Shown here piece by piece: positions 51,477 through 58,469 of a DNA stretch of 64,000 bases. Made by a program: the position numbers and the translations under genes. Under the pieces are notes generated by a model, which was given only the letters and a program-made list of their open reading frames with translations, was not told the DNA's origin and made no database searches. The DNA is from Xanthobacter flavus (GTDB lineage: Bacteria; Pseudomonadota; Alphaproteobacteria; Rhizobiales; Xanthobacteraceae). Position 1 is the stretch's first letter. Every line of letters starts with the position of its first letter. The stretch spans positions 1,116,001-1,180,000 of the forward strand of contig NZ_JAGGML010000001.1 in assembly GCF_017875275.1 (NCBI RefSeq). The letters are read 5' to 3'.

Positions 51477-51989
51477 TCATTCAATTTTTATTTTACGAAA
51501 CTGCCGTAGTGACTTTTCTGACAATCTAACATTGCTCGGAGCGTCGCCACTCCAGCGCCAAAACACAATATTCACGTCAAACTGCTCTGCACCGGGCGCG
51601 AAGCTACGAACGAGAATTGCTGCGCAGCCCTTGGCGCGTAGGCCGGCGCTCAAACGCCAGGTCGCCGATCCCTGCTCTCGCCGATCCTCCCAAGGGCAGG
51701 CGAGTTCTTTCAAACTCGTCCCGGCGGCCTCCTGGCCTGCTTCAGTCGTTAGGTCGAGGACGCCTTCGCAGTCCACGTCATAGGCGCACATCACAAGGGA
51801 CCGGGCCTTGAATGGGAAACCCTGCTGCGCCTCCAGCCACGCCGTTTCCGGACGAAGAGAGGCATAGAGCGCTGGCAGGCCGACCGGCGAGAAACGGCCC
51901 CCGTGGTGGACAGCACCATCTCCCGACATCGGCCCGAAATTCCAGTTCGGATGATGCGCGCGATAGACCACTCCTTTGAACCGGTTCAC
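51477..51989 (-). CDS. RES-domain toxin
   Basis: The 170-residue protein matches the RES family of NAD+-consuming toxins: VVYRAHHPNWNFGPMSGDGA with the conserved Arg, GGRFSPVGLPALYASLRPET with the R/Y region, and the Glu in TAWLEAQQGF. GTG 51989 overlaps the stop of the upstream antitoxin as GTGA, fixing the start. Family members such as MbcT degrade NAD+ when freed from the antitoxin. Gene order is antitoxin then toxin, as usual. Confidence 0.88.
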   Translation of the reverse strand: MNRFKGVVYRAHHPNWNFGPMSGDGAVHHGGRFSPVGLPALYASLRPETAWLEAQQGFPFKARSLVMCAYDVDCEGVLDLTTEAGQEAAGTSLKELACPWEDRREQGSATWRLSAGLRAKGCAAILVRSFAPGAEQFDVNIVFWRWSGDAPSNVRLSEKSLRQFRKIKIE

Positions 51990-52360
51990 GCGAACCCTCC
52001 CAGCGCAATGCGCCCCAGATAATCCTTCACCTCGTCGGCTCGGCCCATTTTGACCAATTCCTCCGCCGTCAGGTCCCCAAATGACGGTAACGACTGCCCG
52101 CGGTACCAAGCGAACGCCTGGATAGGCGATCCTGCCCAGGGTGTGGTCCGGACGATGATGTCCACGAACTCACGCAACCGCCTCTGCGTGACGATCGAAT
52201 AGATGCGCGCTTGCTTCGACACCGAATCGCGGGACAGACCGAGCGTCGGAGCGAGGGCCGTCAGCGTGGTACCCAGCTGACTGCTCAGCCGCGACGGCTC
52301 AACATCCCCCCCCAAGGTCACCTTTGCGAGAAACTGCAGCTCCAGCGTATCGAAGGTCAT
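51986..52360 (-). CDS. Xre/MbcA/ParS-type antitoxin
   Basis: The 124-residue protein has an HTH-like centre (LTALAPTLGLSRDSVSKQARIYS) and the toxin-binding C-terminus with AFAWYRGQSLPSFGDLTAEE and DEVKDYLGRIALGGFA, the DUF2384 (MbcA/ParS/Xre) pattern. It binds and blocks the RES toxin and probably represses the pair. ATG 52360 follows GAGGCGAAAA. It is divergent from mazEF, with a 210-bp shared upstream region. Confidence 0.85.
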   Translation of the reverse strand: MTFDTLELQFLAKVTLGGDVEPSRLSSQLGTTLTALAPTLGLSRDSVSKQARIYSIVTQRRLREFVDIIVRTTPWAGSPIQAFAWYRGQSLPSFGDLTAEELVKMGRADEVKDYLGRIALGGFA

Positions 52361-52541
52361 TTTTCGCCTCAAAAGTTGACCCGTTTATCGGACAATTTCT
52401 GCGGCACGTCAAGCGTGCAAATTCTACTGTTTCGCGCATCGCGGTAGGAGCGAGATCCATCGCCCGTTCGATTTGAGGCTTGGTCAGGACGGAGATCGCC
52501 GAGCTGCAATATTGCTTGCGAACCGCACCACGAGCGATCAT

Positions 52542-52553
52542 GTTACATGTAAC
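52542..52553. promoter_or_regulatory. Perfect palindrome upstream of mazEF-like genes
   Basis: GTTACATGTAAC is a perfect 12-bp palindrome 17 bp before the antitoxin ATG, in the divergent gap between two toxin-antitoxin pairs. It is a likely autoregulatory operator. Confidence 0.5.
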
Positions 52554-52570
52554 GTTGAGGCGAAGATAAA

Positions 52571-52804
52571 ATGGCCAACACAACCGTGCGCCAGCGCGTT
52601 CAAAAGCACCGCGATGCACTCCGAGCAGCCGGTCTAAGGCCGGTGCAGATCTGGCTCCCAGATACCCGCCATCCGGGCTTTGAAGAGGAATGCCGGCGTC
52701 AGTCCCGCCTAACGGCAGAGGCAGATGCGGATGCGAATGCACGGGATGCGAAGCTGGATAAGCTCCTCAAGGGGGTCGAAATCGTGATCGAGGGTGATGC
52801 ATGA
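52571..52804 (+). CDS. MazE-like antitoxin (DUF3018-type)
   Basis: The 77-residue protein starts with RQRVQKHRDALRAAGLRPVQ and has IWLPDTRHPGFEEECRRQSR, the pattern of DUF3018 antitoxins paired with MazF/PemK toxins; the ribbon-helix-helix-like start would bind DNA. GAGG lies 10 bp upstream of the ATG. The stop overlaps the toxin start by 4 bp (ATGA). Confidence 0.85.
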   Translation: MANTTVRQRVQKHRDALRAAGLRPVQIWLPDTRHPGFEEECRRQSRLTAEADADANARDAKLDKLLKGVEIVIEGDA

Positions 52805-53124
52805 GGCGCGGCGACTTTGTGTTGACCGCAGACGTCTCGAGCCGTGGCAGGCTGCGCACCGCGCTGATAATTCAGGCCGACCTGTTCGCTCTCACCGGAA
52901 CGGTCGTTGTTCTCCTCGTAACGTCAGCCCTCGTTGAGGCCCCGCTTCTCCGCGTGCTTGTCGAGCCTTCAGTCGATAACGGACTTCGCGTGCGGTCTCA
53001 GGTGATGATCGACAAAATGCTCACTGTGGAGCGGAGCAAGGTCTGGCCGGCATTCGGCCGCCTCGAGGAGGATTCCATGCTCTCCGTGACACGTTCGCTT
53101 ACGATTTTTCTCGGCATTGCATAA
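52801..53124 (+). CDS. PemK/MazF-type toxin
   Basis: The 107-residue protein begins MRRGDFVLTADVSSRGRLRTALIIQAD, the beta-barrel start of MazF-type mRNA endoribonucleases; VVVLLVTSALVEAPLLRVLV and MIDKMLTVERSKV match the family, whose active site uses an Arg and a Thr/Ser. It overlaps the antitoxin gene by 4 bp. The product of cleavage cannot be predicted. Confidence 0.85.
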   Translation: MRRGDFVLTADVSSRGRLRTALIIQADLFALTGTVVVLLVTSALVEAPLLRVLVEPSVDNGLRVRSQVMIDKMLTVERSKVWPAFGRLEEDSMLSVTRSLTIFLGIA

Positions 53125-53260
53125 GCCCAGCGCGCCGGCGGGAGGCGCAGCCCTGTATTGCTTCTGTTGCCGGTCGGACTGCAACGGCACGGCAATCGCA
53201 ACATCATCCGGACCGAGTTGCACGGAGATTGCGCGGGATAGCCGGCGCTGGGGCCTCGTT

Positions 53261-53430
53261 GATAACGGTTGTAAACGGTTATCAATCGTTAATAACGGAT
53301 TACAACCGTTGATAACGCAGTGGGCACCCCGATATCATCCGGCGTAATCCGTTACCATCCAATGATATCCGATGTAATCGGATGCAATTGGATTGCATCG
53401 GATGATATCCGTTTTCATCCGATGATATCT
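53261..53430. repeat. Sixteen degenerate 10-bp units in one helical register
   Basis: 53261-53320 consists of six 10-bp units related to GATAACGGTT. 53331-53430 consists of ten units related to GATGATATCC. The two arrays are separated by exactly one unrelated 10-bp unit (TGGGCACCCC), so the register is unbroken for 170 bp. CGTTGATAACG recurs at 53257 and 53307, exactly 50 bp apart. GATGCAAT-TGG-ATTGCATC (53381-53399) is a perfect inverted repeat. The gene-free stretch 53125-53454 otherwise shows nothing. A regulator-binding array is inferred; the periodicity itself is directly seen. Confidence 0.85.
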
Positions 53431-53454
53431 ACCAACGAGCAAGGGAGCATCGAA

Positions 53455-53757
53455 ATGATGGTGAATAATGAAGATCTCTTGCGGGCTCTATTCCTACTGG
53501 CTGCCGAGTGCTGTGGACTACCGGACGGACACAGAGACGATTTAGGCATATGGCATCATTCAAACCGTCTGCACGACGTAAAAACGGCAATACTGGATAG
53601 TAATTATCGATCTGCATACGCCCACGCCATTCGAACGCTTGCGGAGGCGGGGTTGGTGACGATCACATCGGACGACGGCATGAGATCAGTAGAGGCCAGG
53701 GTAACTGAGGTAGGCCTTTCGATTGAAAAAAGCTGGCTTCGAGCTCGCATGGAGTAG
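53455..53757 (+). CDS. Small winged-helix-like protein downstream of the 10-bp array
   Basis: I do not recognise the family of this 100-residue protein. NEDLLRALFLLAAECCGLPD could be an opening helix, and YAHAIRTLAEAGLVTITSDD with SVEARVTEVGLSIEKSWL looks like a winged helix: recognition helix, then a two-strand wing. AAGGGA lies 8 bp before ATG 53455. An upstream open frame runs into the 10-bp array but lacks a good start. A regulator acting on the array is a testable guess. Confidence 0.55.
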   Translation: MMVNNEDLLRALFLLAAECCGLPDGHRDDLGIWHHSNRLHDVKTAILDSNYRSAYAHAIRTLAEAGLVTITSDDGMRSVEARVTEVGLSIEKSWLRARME

Positions 53758-53876
53758 GCCAGGTCCCAGCCTCAGGATCGCGCGTGCCCCGGCCGACAGT
53801 CTCCTTGCGTCCAGGCACATCGCGCTCGCGCTGAGTGGGATTTTATCCTACCATGGGGGTGATATGAGGTTCGATC

Positions 53877-54167
53877 ATGCCCAATGCTGAGAAAGTCAGC
53901 GTCACCATGACGCCTGACATGATGCGCGCACTCCGCGAAAGCGTGGAATCTGGTGAATTCGCGACTACCAGCGAGGCCATGCGGGATGCTGTTCGCGTGT
54001 GGCAGCGGCAACGCCTCGAATTCGCCGAGCGCCTCGAGGCCCTGCGCGCCCGCGTGCAACGCTCCGTGAGCGATCCTCGCCCGAGCCTGCCCGCCGATGA
54101 TGCTGAGGCGACGATGGCGCGGTTTATGGAAATCGAACAAAAAGCCACCAAGCGTGAAGCGCGTTAG
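53877..54167 (+). CDS. ParD-like antitoxin
   Basis: The 96-residue protein starts with a ribbon-helix-helix: EKVSVTMTPDMMRALRESVE then GEFATTSEAMRDAVRVWQRQ, the ParD/CopG pattern, where the strand binds DNA. The C-terminal charged tail would wrap the toxin. It overlaps the ParE-like gene by 14 bp. A perfect upstream operator was not identified. Confidence 0.88.
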   Translation: MPNAEKVSVTMTPDMMRALRESVESGEFATTSEAMRDAVRVWQRQRLEFAERLEALRARVQRSVSDPRPSLPADDAEATMARFMEIEQKATKREAR

Positions 54168-54477
54168 GGTTTTCTACCGCCCCGAGGCGATCGAGGATCT
54201 TCAGGCGATTTATCGCGCCGTTGCGGAAATGAGCCAAAGCCACAAGGTCGCCCAAGGCTTCATCGAACGCATCATGCGGCGATGCAGATCCATCGGCGAC
54301 GTTCCGTTTGGTGGCCGGCCACGTGACGACCTCCAACCTGGATTGCGCATGGTCCCCTTCGAGCGTTCAGCCGTGATAGCCTACCTCGCGCCCGAGGCCG
54401 TCGAGATCACCAACATTTTCTACGGAGGTCGAGATTACGAGGCGCTCTACCATGAGCCGCCTGTTGCGGGCGGCTGA
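54154..54477 (+). CDS. ParE-like (RelE/ParE family) toxin
   Basis: The 107-residue protein contains VRVFYRPEAIEDLQAIYRAV, ERIMRRCRSIGDVPFGGRPR, LRMVPFERSAVIAYLAP and VEITNIFYGGRDYEALY, in the order of the RelE/ParE fold. The start is GTG 54154 inside the antitoxin gene. ParE members poison DNA gyrase; whether this one does is unknown. Confidence 0.88.
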   Translation: MKRVRVFYRPEAIEDLQAIYRAVAEMSQSHKVAQGFIERIMRRCRSIGDVPFGGRPRDDLQPGLRMVPFERSAVIAYLAPEAVEITNIFYGGRDYEALYHEPPVAGG

Positions 54478-54522
54478 GGTTTTTTAATTGCCGGTCCGAC
54501 CCATGATGCAATCAAGGGTTAA

Positions 54523-55323
54523 ATGGGGGTGGAGATGAATGCGATCACAGCCATCGAGGAGCCCACGGCATTTGATGAGCATGTTCAGCGCCGGATCGGA
54601 AAGTATGTTTACAGACTCATCGATCCTCGAGACGGACAAACATTCTACGTAGGCAAGGGGACGGGTAATCGCGTCTTCGAGCACGCGCGCGGCGAGATCA
54701 CGCAGGAAGCGGATGAACTTCTTCCTCCTAAACTGGAGACAATCCGCGCCATCAAGGCCGCCGGTAACACAGTGCAGCACCTCATTCACCGCCATGGCTT
54801 GAACGATGAGCAGGCGTTCCTGGTAGAGGCGGCCCTGATTGATGCCTACCCGAACCTTACAAACGCTGTAAGTGGGCATGGGTCTGGAGATTCTGGACTT
54901 ATGACAGCTCGCGAAATTATTATTAAATTTGGCTTGCCGGCCTTATCGATTGATCCACCTCATCGCCTTGTTCTGATTAACATTCGCAAACTTGAGAATA
55001 GACACGATCGCTCTGAAATATACAATTTGGTTAGGTATTGTTGGCGCATCAACAAAGCGCGGGCTGAAAAGGCCGATTTCATTCTCGCGGTTTTGAGAGG
55101 TGTCGTACTCGGCGCCTATGTTGCCGAAGAATGGCTTCAGGCCACTCGCGAAAATTTCCCCGAGATTGAGTATGCGGACGGATCGGAAGCCCATCGTTGG
55201 GGCTTCAAGGGCTACGAAGCGCCACAGGATATCTGCGAGTGGTACGTTGGCGCCTATGGCAAACGCATTGTGCAGCCAGAGCTTCGGCACGACCAATATC
55301 CCATCCGCTACTGGCAATGCTAA
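54523..55323 (+). CDS. GIY-YIG nuclease-domain protein
   Basis: The 266-residue protein has an N-terminal GIY-YIG nuclease domain: KYVYRLIDPRDGQTFYVGKG holds the GIY- and YIG-like motifs, followed by NRVFEHARGEI (catalytic Arg/His region) and the metal-binding Glu in FLVEAALIDAYPN. It resembles the LEM-3-like subgroup. The C-terminal ~150 residues (ALSIDPPHRLVLINIRKLEN, VRYCWRINKARAEKADFILA) form a second domain I do not recognise. It stands alone between ParDE and a gene remnant; a defence or recombination role is possible. GC content is visibly lower. Confidence 0.8.
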   Translation: MGVEMNAITAIEEPTAFDEHVQRRIGKYVYRLIDPRDGQTFYVGKGTGNRVFEHARGEITQEADELLPPKLETIRAIKAAGNTVQHLIHRHGLNDEQAFLVEAALIDAYPNLTNAVSGHGSGDSGLMTAREIIIKFGLPALSIDPPHRLVLINIRKLENRHDRSEIYNLVRYCWRINKARAEKADFILAVLRGVVLGAYVAEEWLQATRENFPEIEYADGSEAHRWGFKGYEAPQDICEWYVGAYGKRIVQPELRHDQYPIRYWQC

Positions 55324-55367
55324 GTGTTTGGTATCCAAACCCAGCCGAACTGCGGAGGCGAGCCGCC

Positions 55368-55496
55368 ATGTTCCATCGCCACCTGAACCACCACTGGTAC
55401 ACCCTCGCCGCCATCGATGACGTGATCTGCGGCGAACCGCTCGAGACGTGCGTGGTCGAGCGCCGGGGCATTGAGAAGGGCGACGCACCGGCATAA
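55368..55496 (+). pseudogene. Truncated copy of the 56713 gene
   Basis: The first 60 bp (55368-55427) match 56713-56772 at 54 of 60 positions and encode MFHRHLNHHWYTLAAIDDVI, against MRHRHLNHQRYTLAAIDDVI in the intact gene. After residue 20 the sequence is unrelated, and the frame ends at 42 residues. It is a remnant or chimera left by duplication or recombination. Confidence 0.65.
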
Positions 55497-55534
55497 TTTA
55501 TCTATGAATTTTTAGAGAAAGATGCGGCGTGCCG

Positions 55535-56152
55535 ATGGCGAAGCGCCAAAACATCTCCGCCCTTGAGCGGCTGCAGAGCCTGCCGGCGGTCTTTCGCGGG
55601 GCCGACCTGACGGTCCGCTTCCAGTGGACCTCCAAGACGGCGTCCCAATATCTCTACCTGTGGAAGCGCCGCGGGCTGGTAAAGGGGCTGGGCGGGCACA
55701 GCGACGTGTTCGCAAATCTCGTGAAGAGCCAGTACCCGGATTGGGAGCTGGCCGTGGTCAAGGCGATGCCCTCCGCAGTGATCTTCGGGGTTGAATCGCT
55801 GCGCCAGTCCGGCTGGACCACGCAAATCCCGGCGCGCCCGACCGTGGCCGTCAAAACCAGCCATTCGGTCTACCAGGTCGAGCCCTATGAGATCGTGCCG
55901 CGTCCCAACACGTGGTTCGCCACGATCGGGAAGGGCGTCCACCGCGAGCGCGTTTCCGTGCGTGTTCTGCGCCCGGCCTGGGCGCTGGCGGACATGCTGC
56001 AGAGCGAGGGGTGGGGAAAGTGCGGCCTGTGGCCCGACGACATTGAATGGGACGAAGTGACCGGCGATGATGAGGCGGATTGGGTCGAGGCATGCGATGC
56101 GCTCGGCTTGGAGCAGAGACCGCTACTGGAGATGGCAATGGCCTCCCGTTGA
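55535..56152 (+). CDS. AbiEi-like winged-helix protein
   Basis: The 205-residue protein has an N-terminal winged helix (FRGADLTVRFQWTSKTASQY, LYLWKRRGLVKGLGGHSDVF) and a second domain with AVIFGVESLRQSGWTTQIPA and RVSVRVLRPAWALADMLQSE, an arrangement like AbiEi-type antitoxins of type IV toxin-antitoxin systems. No AbiEii nucleotidyltransferase lies next to it; instead a PIN-like gene follows. ATG 55535 is used; GTG 55529 is possible. Family assignment is from memory of the pattern. Confidence 0.6.
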   Translation: MAKRQNISALERLQSLPAVFRGADLTVRFQWTSKTASQYLYLWKRRGLVKGLGGHSDVFANLVKSQYPDWELAVVKAMPSAVIFGVESLRQSGWTTQIPARPTVAVKTSHSVYQVEPYEIVPRPNTWFATIGKGVHRERVSVRVLRPAWALADMLQSEGWGKCGLWPDDIEWDEVTGDDEADWVEACDALGLEQRPLLEMAMASR

Positions 56153-56225
56153 TGGGACCGGAGCCGGAGGGGCGCGGCGATAGAGGCTTAGAATGGTCAT
56201 CAGGCTCCCAAGGAAGGAAGAGGGC

Positions 56226-56765
56226 ATGCCCGCCCACGATAAGCGCGACCCGGTTGTGATCGCGGACACCGGGCCTCTCCTGCGCCTCGCCGCGGCCGGC
56301 CTGCTCGATACCATGCGCCTCTCCAACAGGCAGATCGTGATCGTGGACATGGTGGAGTACGAGGCGTGCCATCGTCATCCCGACAAGCCGTTTGCGCATG
56401 AGATCCTCGCTTGGATCGAAAGGTCTGGGACGGCCGTGCGGCGCGTCGAGACGACTGAGGGCATCGCATACGCCGCGCTGCTCGAGCGGGAGAAAACTCC
56501 GGAGAACGTGGCCAAGCTGAAACGGCTTCAGCGGGACGGCGGCGAGCGTGCCGTTCGCGATTACGTCGAGGAGCTGGCGCCGAGCGATGTGCGCTCGGTC
56601 CAAGTCGTCTACGAAAATCCGAATCTGCAGACGCTTCTGTTGGCCTCAAGGGTTCCGGTCGAATTGGTAGCGACCGAGCGGTTTTTGCACACCTTGGCAG
56701 GTAGGGGCCACCATGCGCCATCGCCACCTGAACCACCAGCGCTACACGCTCGCCGCCATCGATGA
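56226..56765 (+). CDS. PIN-like domain protein
   Basis: The 179-residue protein starts with VVIADTGPLLRLAAAGLLDT, like the first strand and acidic residue of PIN nucleases, followed by IVIVDMVEYEACHRHPDKPF with the second acidic residue. The late segment VVYENPNLQTLL would normally carry further Asp residues, replaced here by Asn, so activity is uncertain. AGGAAGAGGGC precedes ATG 56226. The last ~20 residues (APSPPEPPALHARRHR) read through the start of the next gene, which suggests an altered 3' end. It follows the AbiEi-like gene. Confidence 0.6.
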   Translation: MPAHDKRDPVVIADTGPLLRLAAAGLLDTMRLSNRQIVIVDMVEYEACHRHPDKPFAHEILAWIERSGTAVRRVETTEGIAYAALLEREKTPENVAKLKRLQRDGGERAVRDYVEELAPSDVRSVQVVYENPNLQTLLLASRVPVELVATERFLHTLAGRGHHAPSPPEPPALHARRHR

Positions 56766-56961
56766 CGTGATCGAGCGCGGGCGCATGCGGGACTGGCTGG
56801 ATCTGCGAGACGCCGCCCGCCAGCGGCCGGAGCTGTTTGACATGATCGTGCGCGTTTGCGCACCTCGGCTCTCCAATCCCTATGCCCAGCGCTACCATTT
56901 CTGGAACAACTATGCTCGGTCGCGGCGAGCACGGCAGTTCAATGCGACGCGGCCGGATTGA
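56713..56961 (+). CDS. Conserved small protein, unknown function
   Basis: The 82-residue product begins MRHRHLNHQRYTLAAIDDVI and continues ERGRMRDWLDLRDAARQRPE and VRVCAPRLSNPYAQRYHFW. I recall similar small proteins in alphaproteobacterial mobile elements but cannot name the family. It overlaps the 3' end of the PIN-like gene by 53 bp. Its first 60 bp recur at 55368. Confidence 0.55.
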   Translation: MRHRHLNHQRYTLAAIDDVIERGRMRDWLDLRDAARQRPELFDMIVRVCAPRLSNPYAQRYHFWNNYARSRRARQFNATRPD

Positions 56962-57396
56962 ACCTCGCCTCCGGCGGACAAAGGGAAGGACGGGGCGCCG
57001 CCCCATCCCTCCCCAGCAAGCGCAATCGGCACGGCCGAGGCTCCGCGCTGCGCTTGTGCGCCCGCACCCCCCGCACCGATTCCGCTTGCTCCCCTCCCTC
57101 TCCCCGCGTTCGCCACGTGGCAGGGGTTCAGGCGAACCTGAACCCCTTTTGAAACCTCAAGACATCTGCCCCGTGTTCGGCGCCCGCGGCGGCGAACATA
57201 TCAAGGGGACGCCCCGCGTCCCGACGCCTTCCGGCGCGCTATGGGGCGGAGCCGAGGGCAAGGGCGGCGCAGTCCGGGACCGGAGCCACGCACAGCCGGC
57301 ATGCCGGCGAGCATGGCGAGGACCCACCCCTTGCGCTCGGTGAGCACCGTGGCATTCACGGGCGGCCCGAAATTCACCGAGGCGGCCCGTTCGCCG
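56962..57396. other. Gene-free stretch before the transposon
   Basis: This 435-bp stretch holds a good terminator (57122-57150) but no frame I can support. Open frames here are GC-driven (Pro/Ala/Arg-rich) and lack ribosome binding sites. It may be decayed coding sequence of the element. Confidence 0.5.
57122..57150 (+). terminator. Rho-independent terminator
   Basis: AGGGGTTCAGG and CCTGAACCCCT form an 11-bp perfect stem around CGAA, followed by TTTT. It lies 160 bp after the 56713 gene and could end the transcript from the AbiEi/PIN genes. Confidence 0.85.
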
Positions 57397-57513
57397 TCAG
57401 TCGCAGCGGATGTACAGCGAGTTGTTGATCTCGACCGACTTCGGACCCTTTACGAGGACGGATATCGATCCGTCCCCGTCACCATCGGCCTCGACGGCCG
57501 GCTTGCACTTCAT
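57397..57513 (-). pseudogene. 3' part of a gene cut by the transposon
   Basis: On the minus strand this frame reads MKCKPAVEADGDGDGSISVL and ends INNSLYIRCD before a TGA. If the transposon and one TTCAT copy are removed, the frame continues upstream into the sequence after 63973 (NGATYRARP then MKCKP). So the transposon probably split a small gene, or its start region. The product is not recognised. Confidence 0.5.
57509..57513. repeat. Target-site duplication TTCAT (left copy)
   Basis: TTCAT directly precedes the left inverted repeat, and the same five bases follow the right repeat at 63969-63973. Five-base duplications are the Tn3-family hallmark and show a simple transposition event. Confidence 0.95.
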
Positions 57514-57551
57514 GGGGTCGTCTCAGAAAACGGAAAATAAAGCACGCTAAG
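57514..57551 (+). repeat. Left 38-bp terminal inverted repeat
   Basis: The sequence starts GGGGTCGTCTCAGAAAACGG and ends CACGCTAAG. It is a perfect reverse complement of 63931-63968 and is the Tn21-subgroup type as I recall it. The tnpR stop codon lies inside it. Confidence 0.97.
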
Positions 57552-58104
57552 CGTGCGTGGAGGCTGGCACCCAGCGGTACAGCGTCGGAATGGACACGCC
57601 GAGGTTCTTGGCCACGTCCTTGGGCGGCACCCCGCTGGCCAGCAGCTTCTTGGCCGACTCGATCTTGCTGTCGGTCATCTTCGGCTTGCGGCCGCCTTTG
57701 CGGCCGAGCTGCTTGGCGACTTCCAGCCCGGCGCGGGTGCGCTCGACGGTCAGCTCGCGCTCCATTTCGGCAAGGCTCGCCATGACGTGGAAGAAGAACC
57801 GCCCGGATGGTGTGCCGGTGTCGATGGAGTCGGTGAGGCTCCTGAACTGGACACCGTGCTTGTGCAGATCGCCGACCAGATCGACCAGTTGCTTGACCGA
57901 CCGGCCCAGCCGGTCGAGCTTCCAGACGACCAAAGTATCGCCTTCGCGCAGCATTTCGAGCGTCTTGGCCAAGCCAGGCCGGTCTGCCCGCGTGCCACTC
58001 ACCTTGTCCTCGAAGACCTTTTTACATCCGGCCTTGCTCAAGGCTTCGCGTTGCAGCTCCAGGTTCTGATCCTGCGTCGAGACGCGCGCATAGCCAATCA
58101 ACAT
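57547..58104 (-). CDS. tnpR: Serine resolvase/invertase TnpR
   Basis: The 185-residue recombinase starts MLIGYARVSTQDQNLELQRE, with catalytic Ser9, and contains VVWKLDRLGRSVKQLVDLV and the C-terminal HTH (GVPPKDVAKNLGVSIPTLYR). It would resolve cointegrates made by TnpA. Its ATG overlaps the preceding gene's stop by 7 bp, so it is the last gene of a four-gene operon. Its last codons lie in the left inverted repeat. No recombination (res) site can fit directly upstream of it. Confidence 0.95.
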   Translation of the reverse strand: MLIGYARVSTQDQNLELQREALSKAGCKKVFEDKVSGTRADRPGLAKTLEMLREGDTLVVWKLDRLGRSVKQLVDLVGDLHKHGVQFRSLTDSIDTGTPSGRFFFHVMASLAEMERELTVERTRAGLEVAKQLGRKGGRKPKMTDSKIESAKKLLASGVPPKDVAKNLGVSIPTLYRWVPASTHA

Positions 58105-58469
58105 GGCTTGTCTCGCGCCCGGTCGATGCGTTCCTGCATCGCCTGCATCACTTCTTCGTGGGTGTACGATCTGGCGTTGGCGTCGGTGGCTTGCCGCAGG
58201 GCTTCCTCAACCTCGCGCGTCATCCGCTCGTAATCCTCCGGCCACAGCGCTTGCTCCATGCGCAGCGACGCCTGACCCAGCAGGTGCAGCAGGCTGAACA
58301 GCCGCATGTCGTTGGTGGCGACGATGCGCTCCCGAATCTGCTCCTGAATAGCTTCGCTAGCCCGATGCGCTTGTGGTGTGGCAGTCCCCTCGTAGTCAGC
58401 GGGGAATTCCGCTTCCTCGGCAATCCTTGCCCAGGCGCTGGCCAGCGCCTCGATGGTTGACGTGCTCAT
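58098..58469 (-). CDS. Transposon cargo protein, unknown function
   Basis: The 123-residue acidic protein (STIEALASAWARIAEEAEFP, RIVATNDMRLFSLLHLLGQA, EDYERMTREVEEALRQATDA) is predicted mostly helical. I do not recognise it. It overlaps the membrane-protein gene upstream by 4 bp (ATGA) and tnpR downstream by 7 bp, so all are translated together. Confidence 0.65.
   Translation of the reverse strand: MSTSTIEALASAWARIAEEAEFPADYEGTATPQAHRASEAIQEQIRERIVATNDMRLFSLLHLLGQASLRMEQALWPEDYERMTREVEEALRQATDANARSYTHEEVMQAMQERIDRARDKPC

Noticed and set aside
53257..53430. CRISPR array
   Set aside because: Units are 10 bp, degenerate and contiguous, with no constant repeat and unique spacers, and no cas genes are near.
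53320..53454. N-terminal extension of the 53455 protein through the 10-bp array
   Set aside because: The extension simply translates the repeats (a 10-residue period results) and has no ribosome binding site; the AAGGGA before 53455 fits better.
57241..57540. 99-codon plus-strand frame ending in the left inverted repeat
   Set aside because: It is created partly by the transposon end, and the minus-strand remnant in the same region is more convincing.
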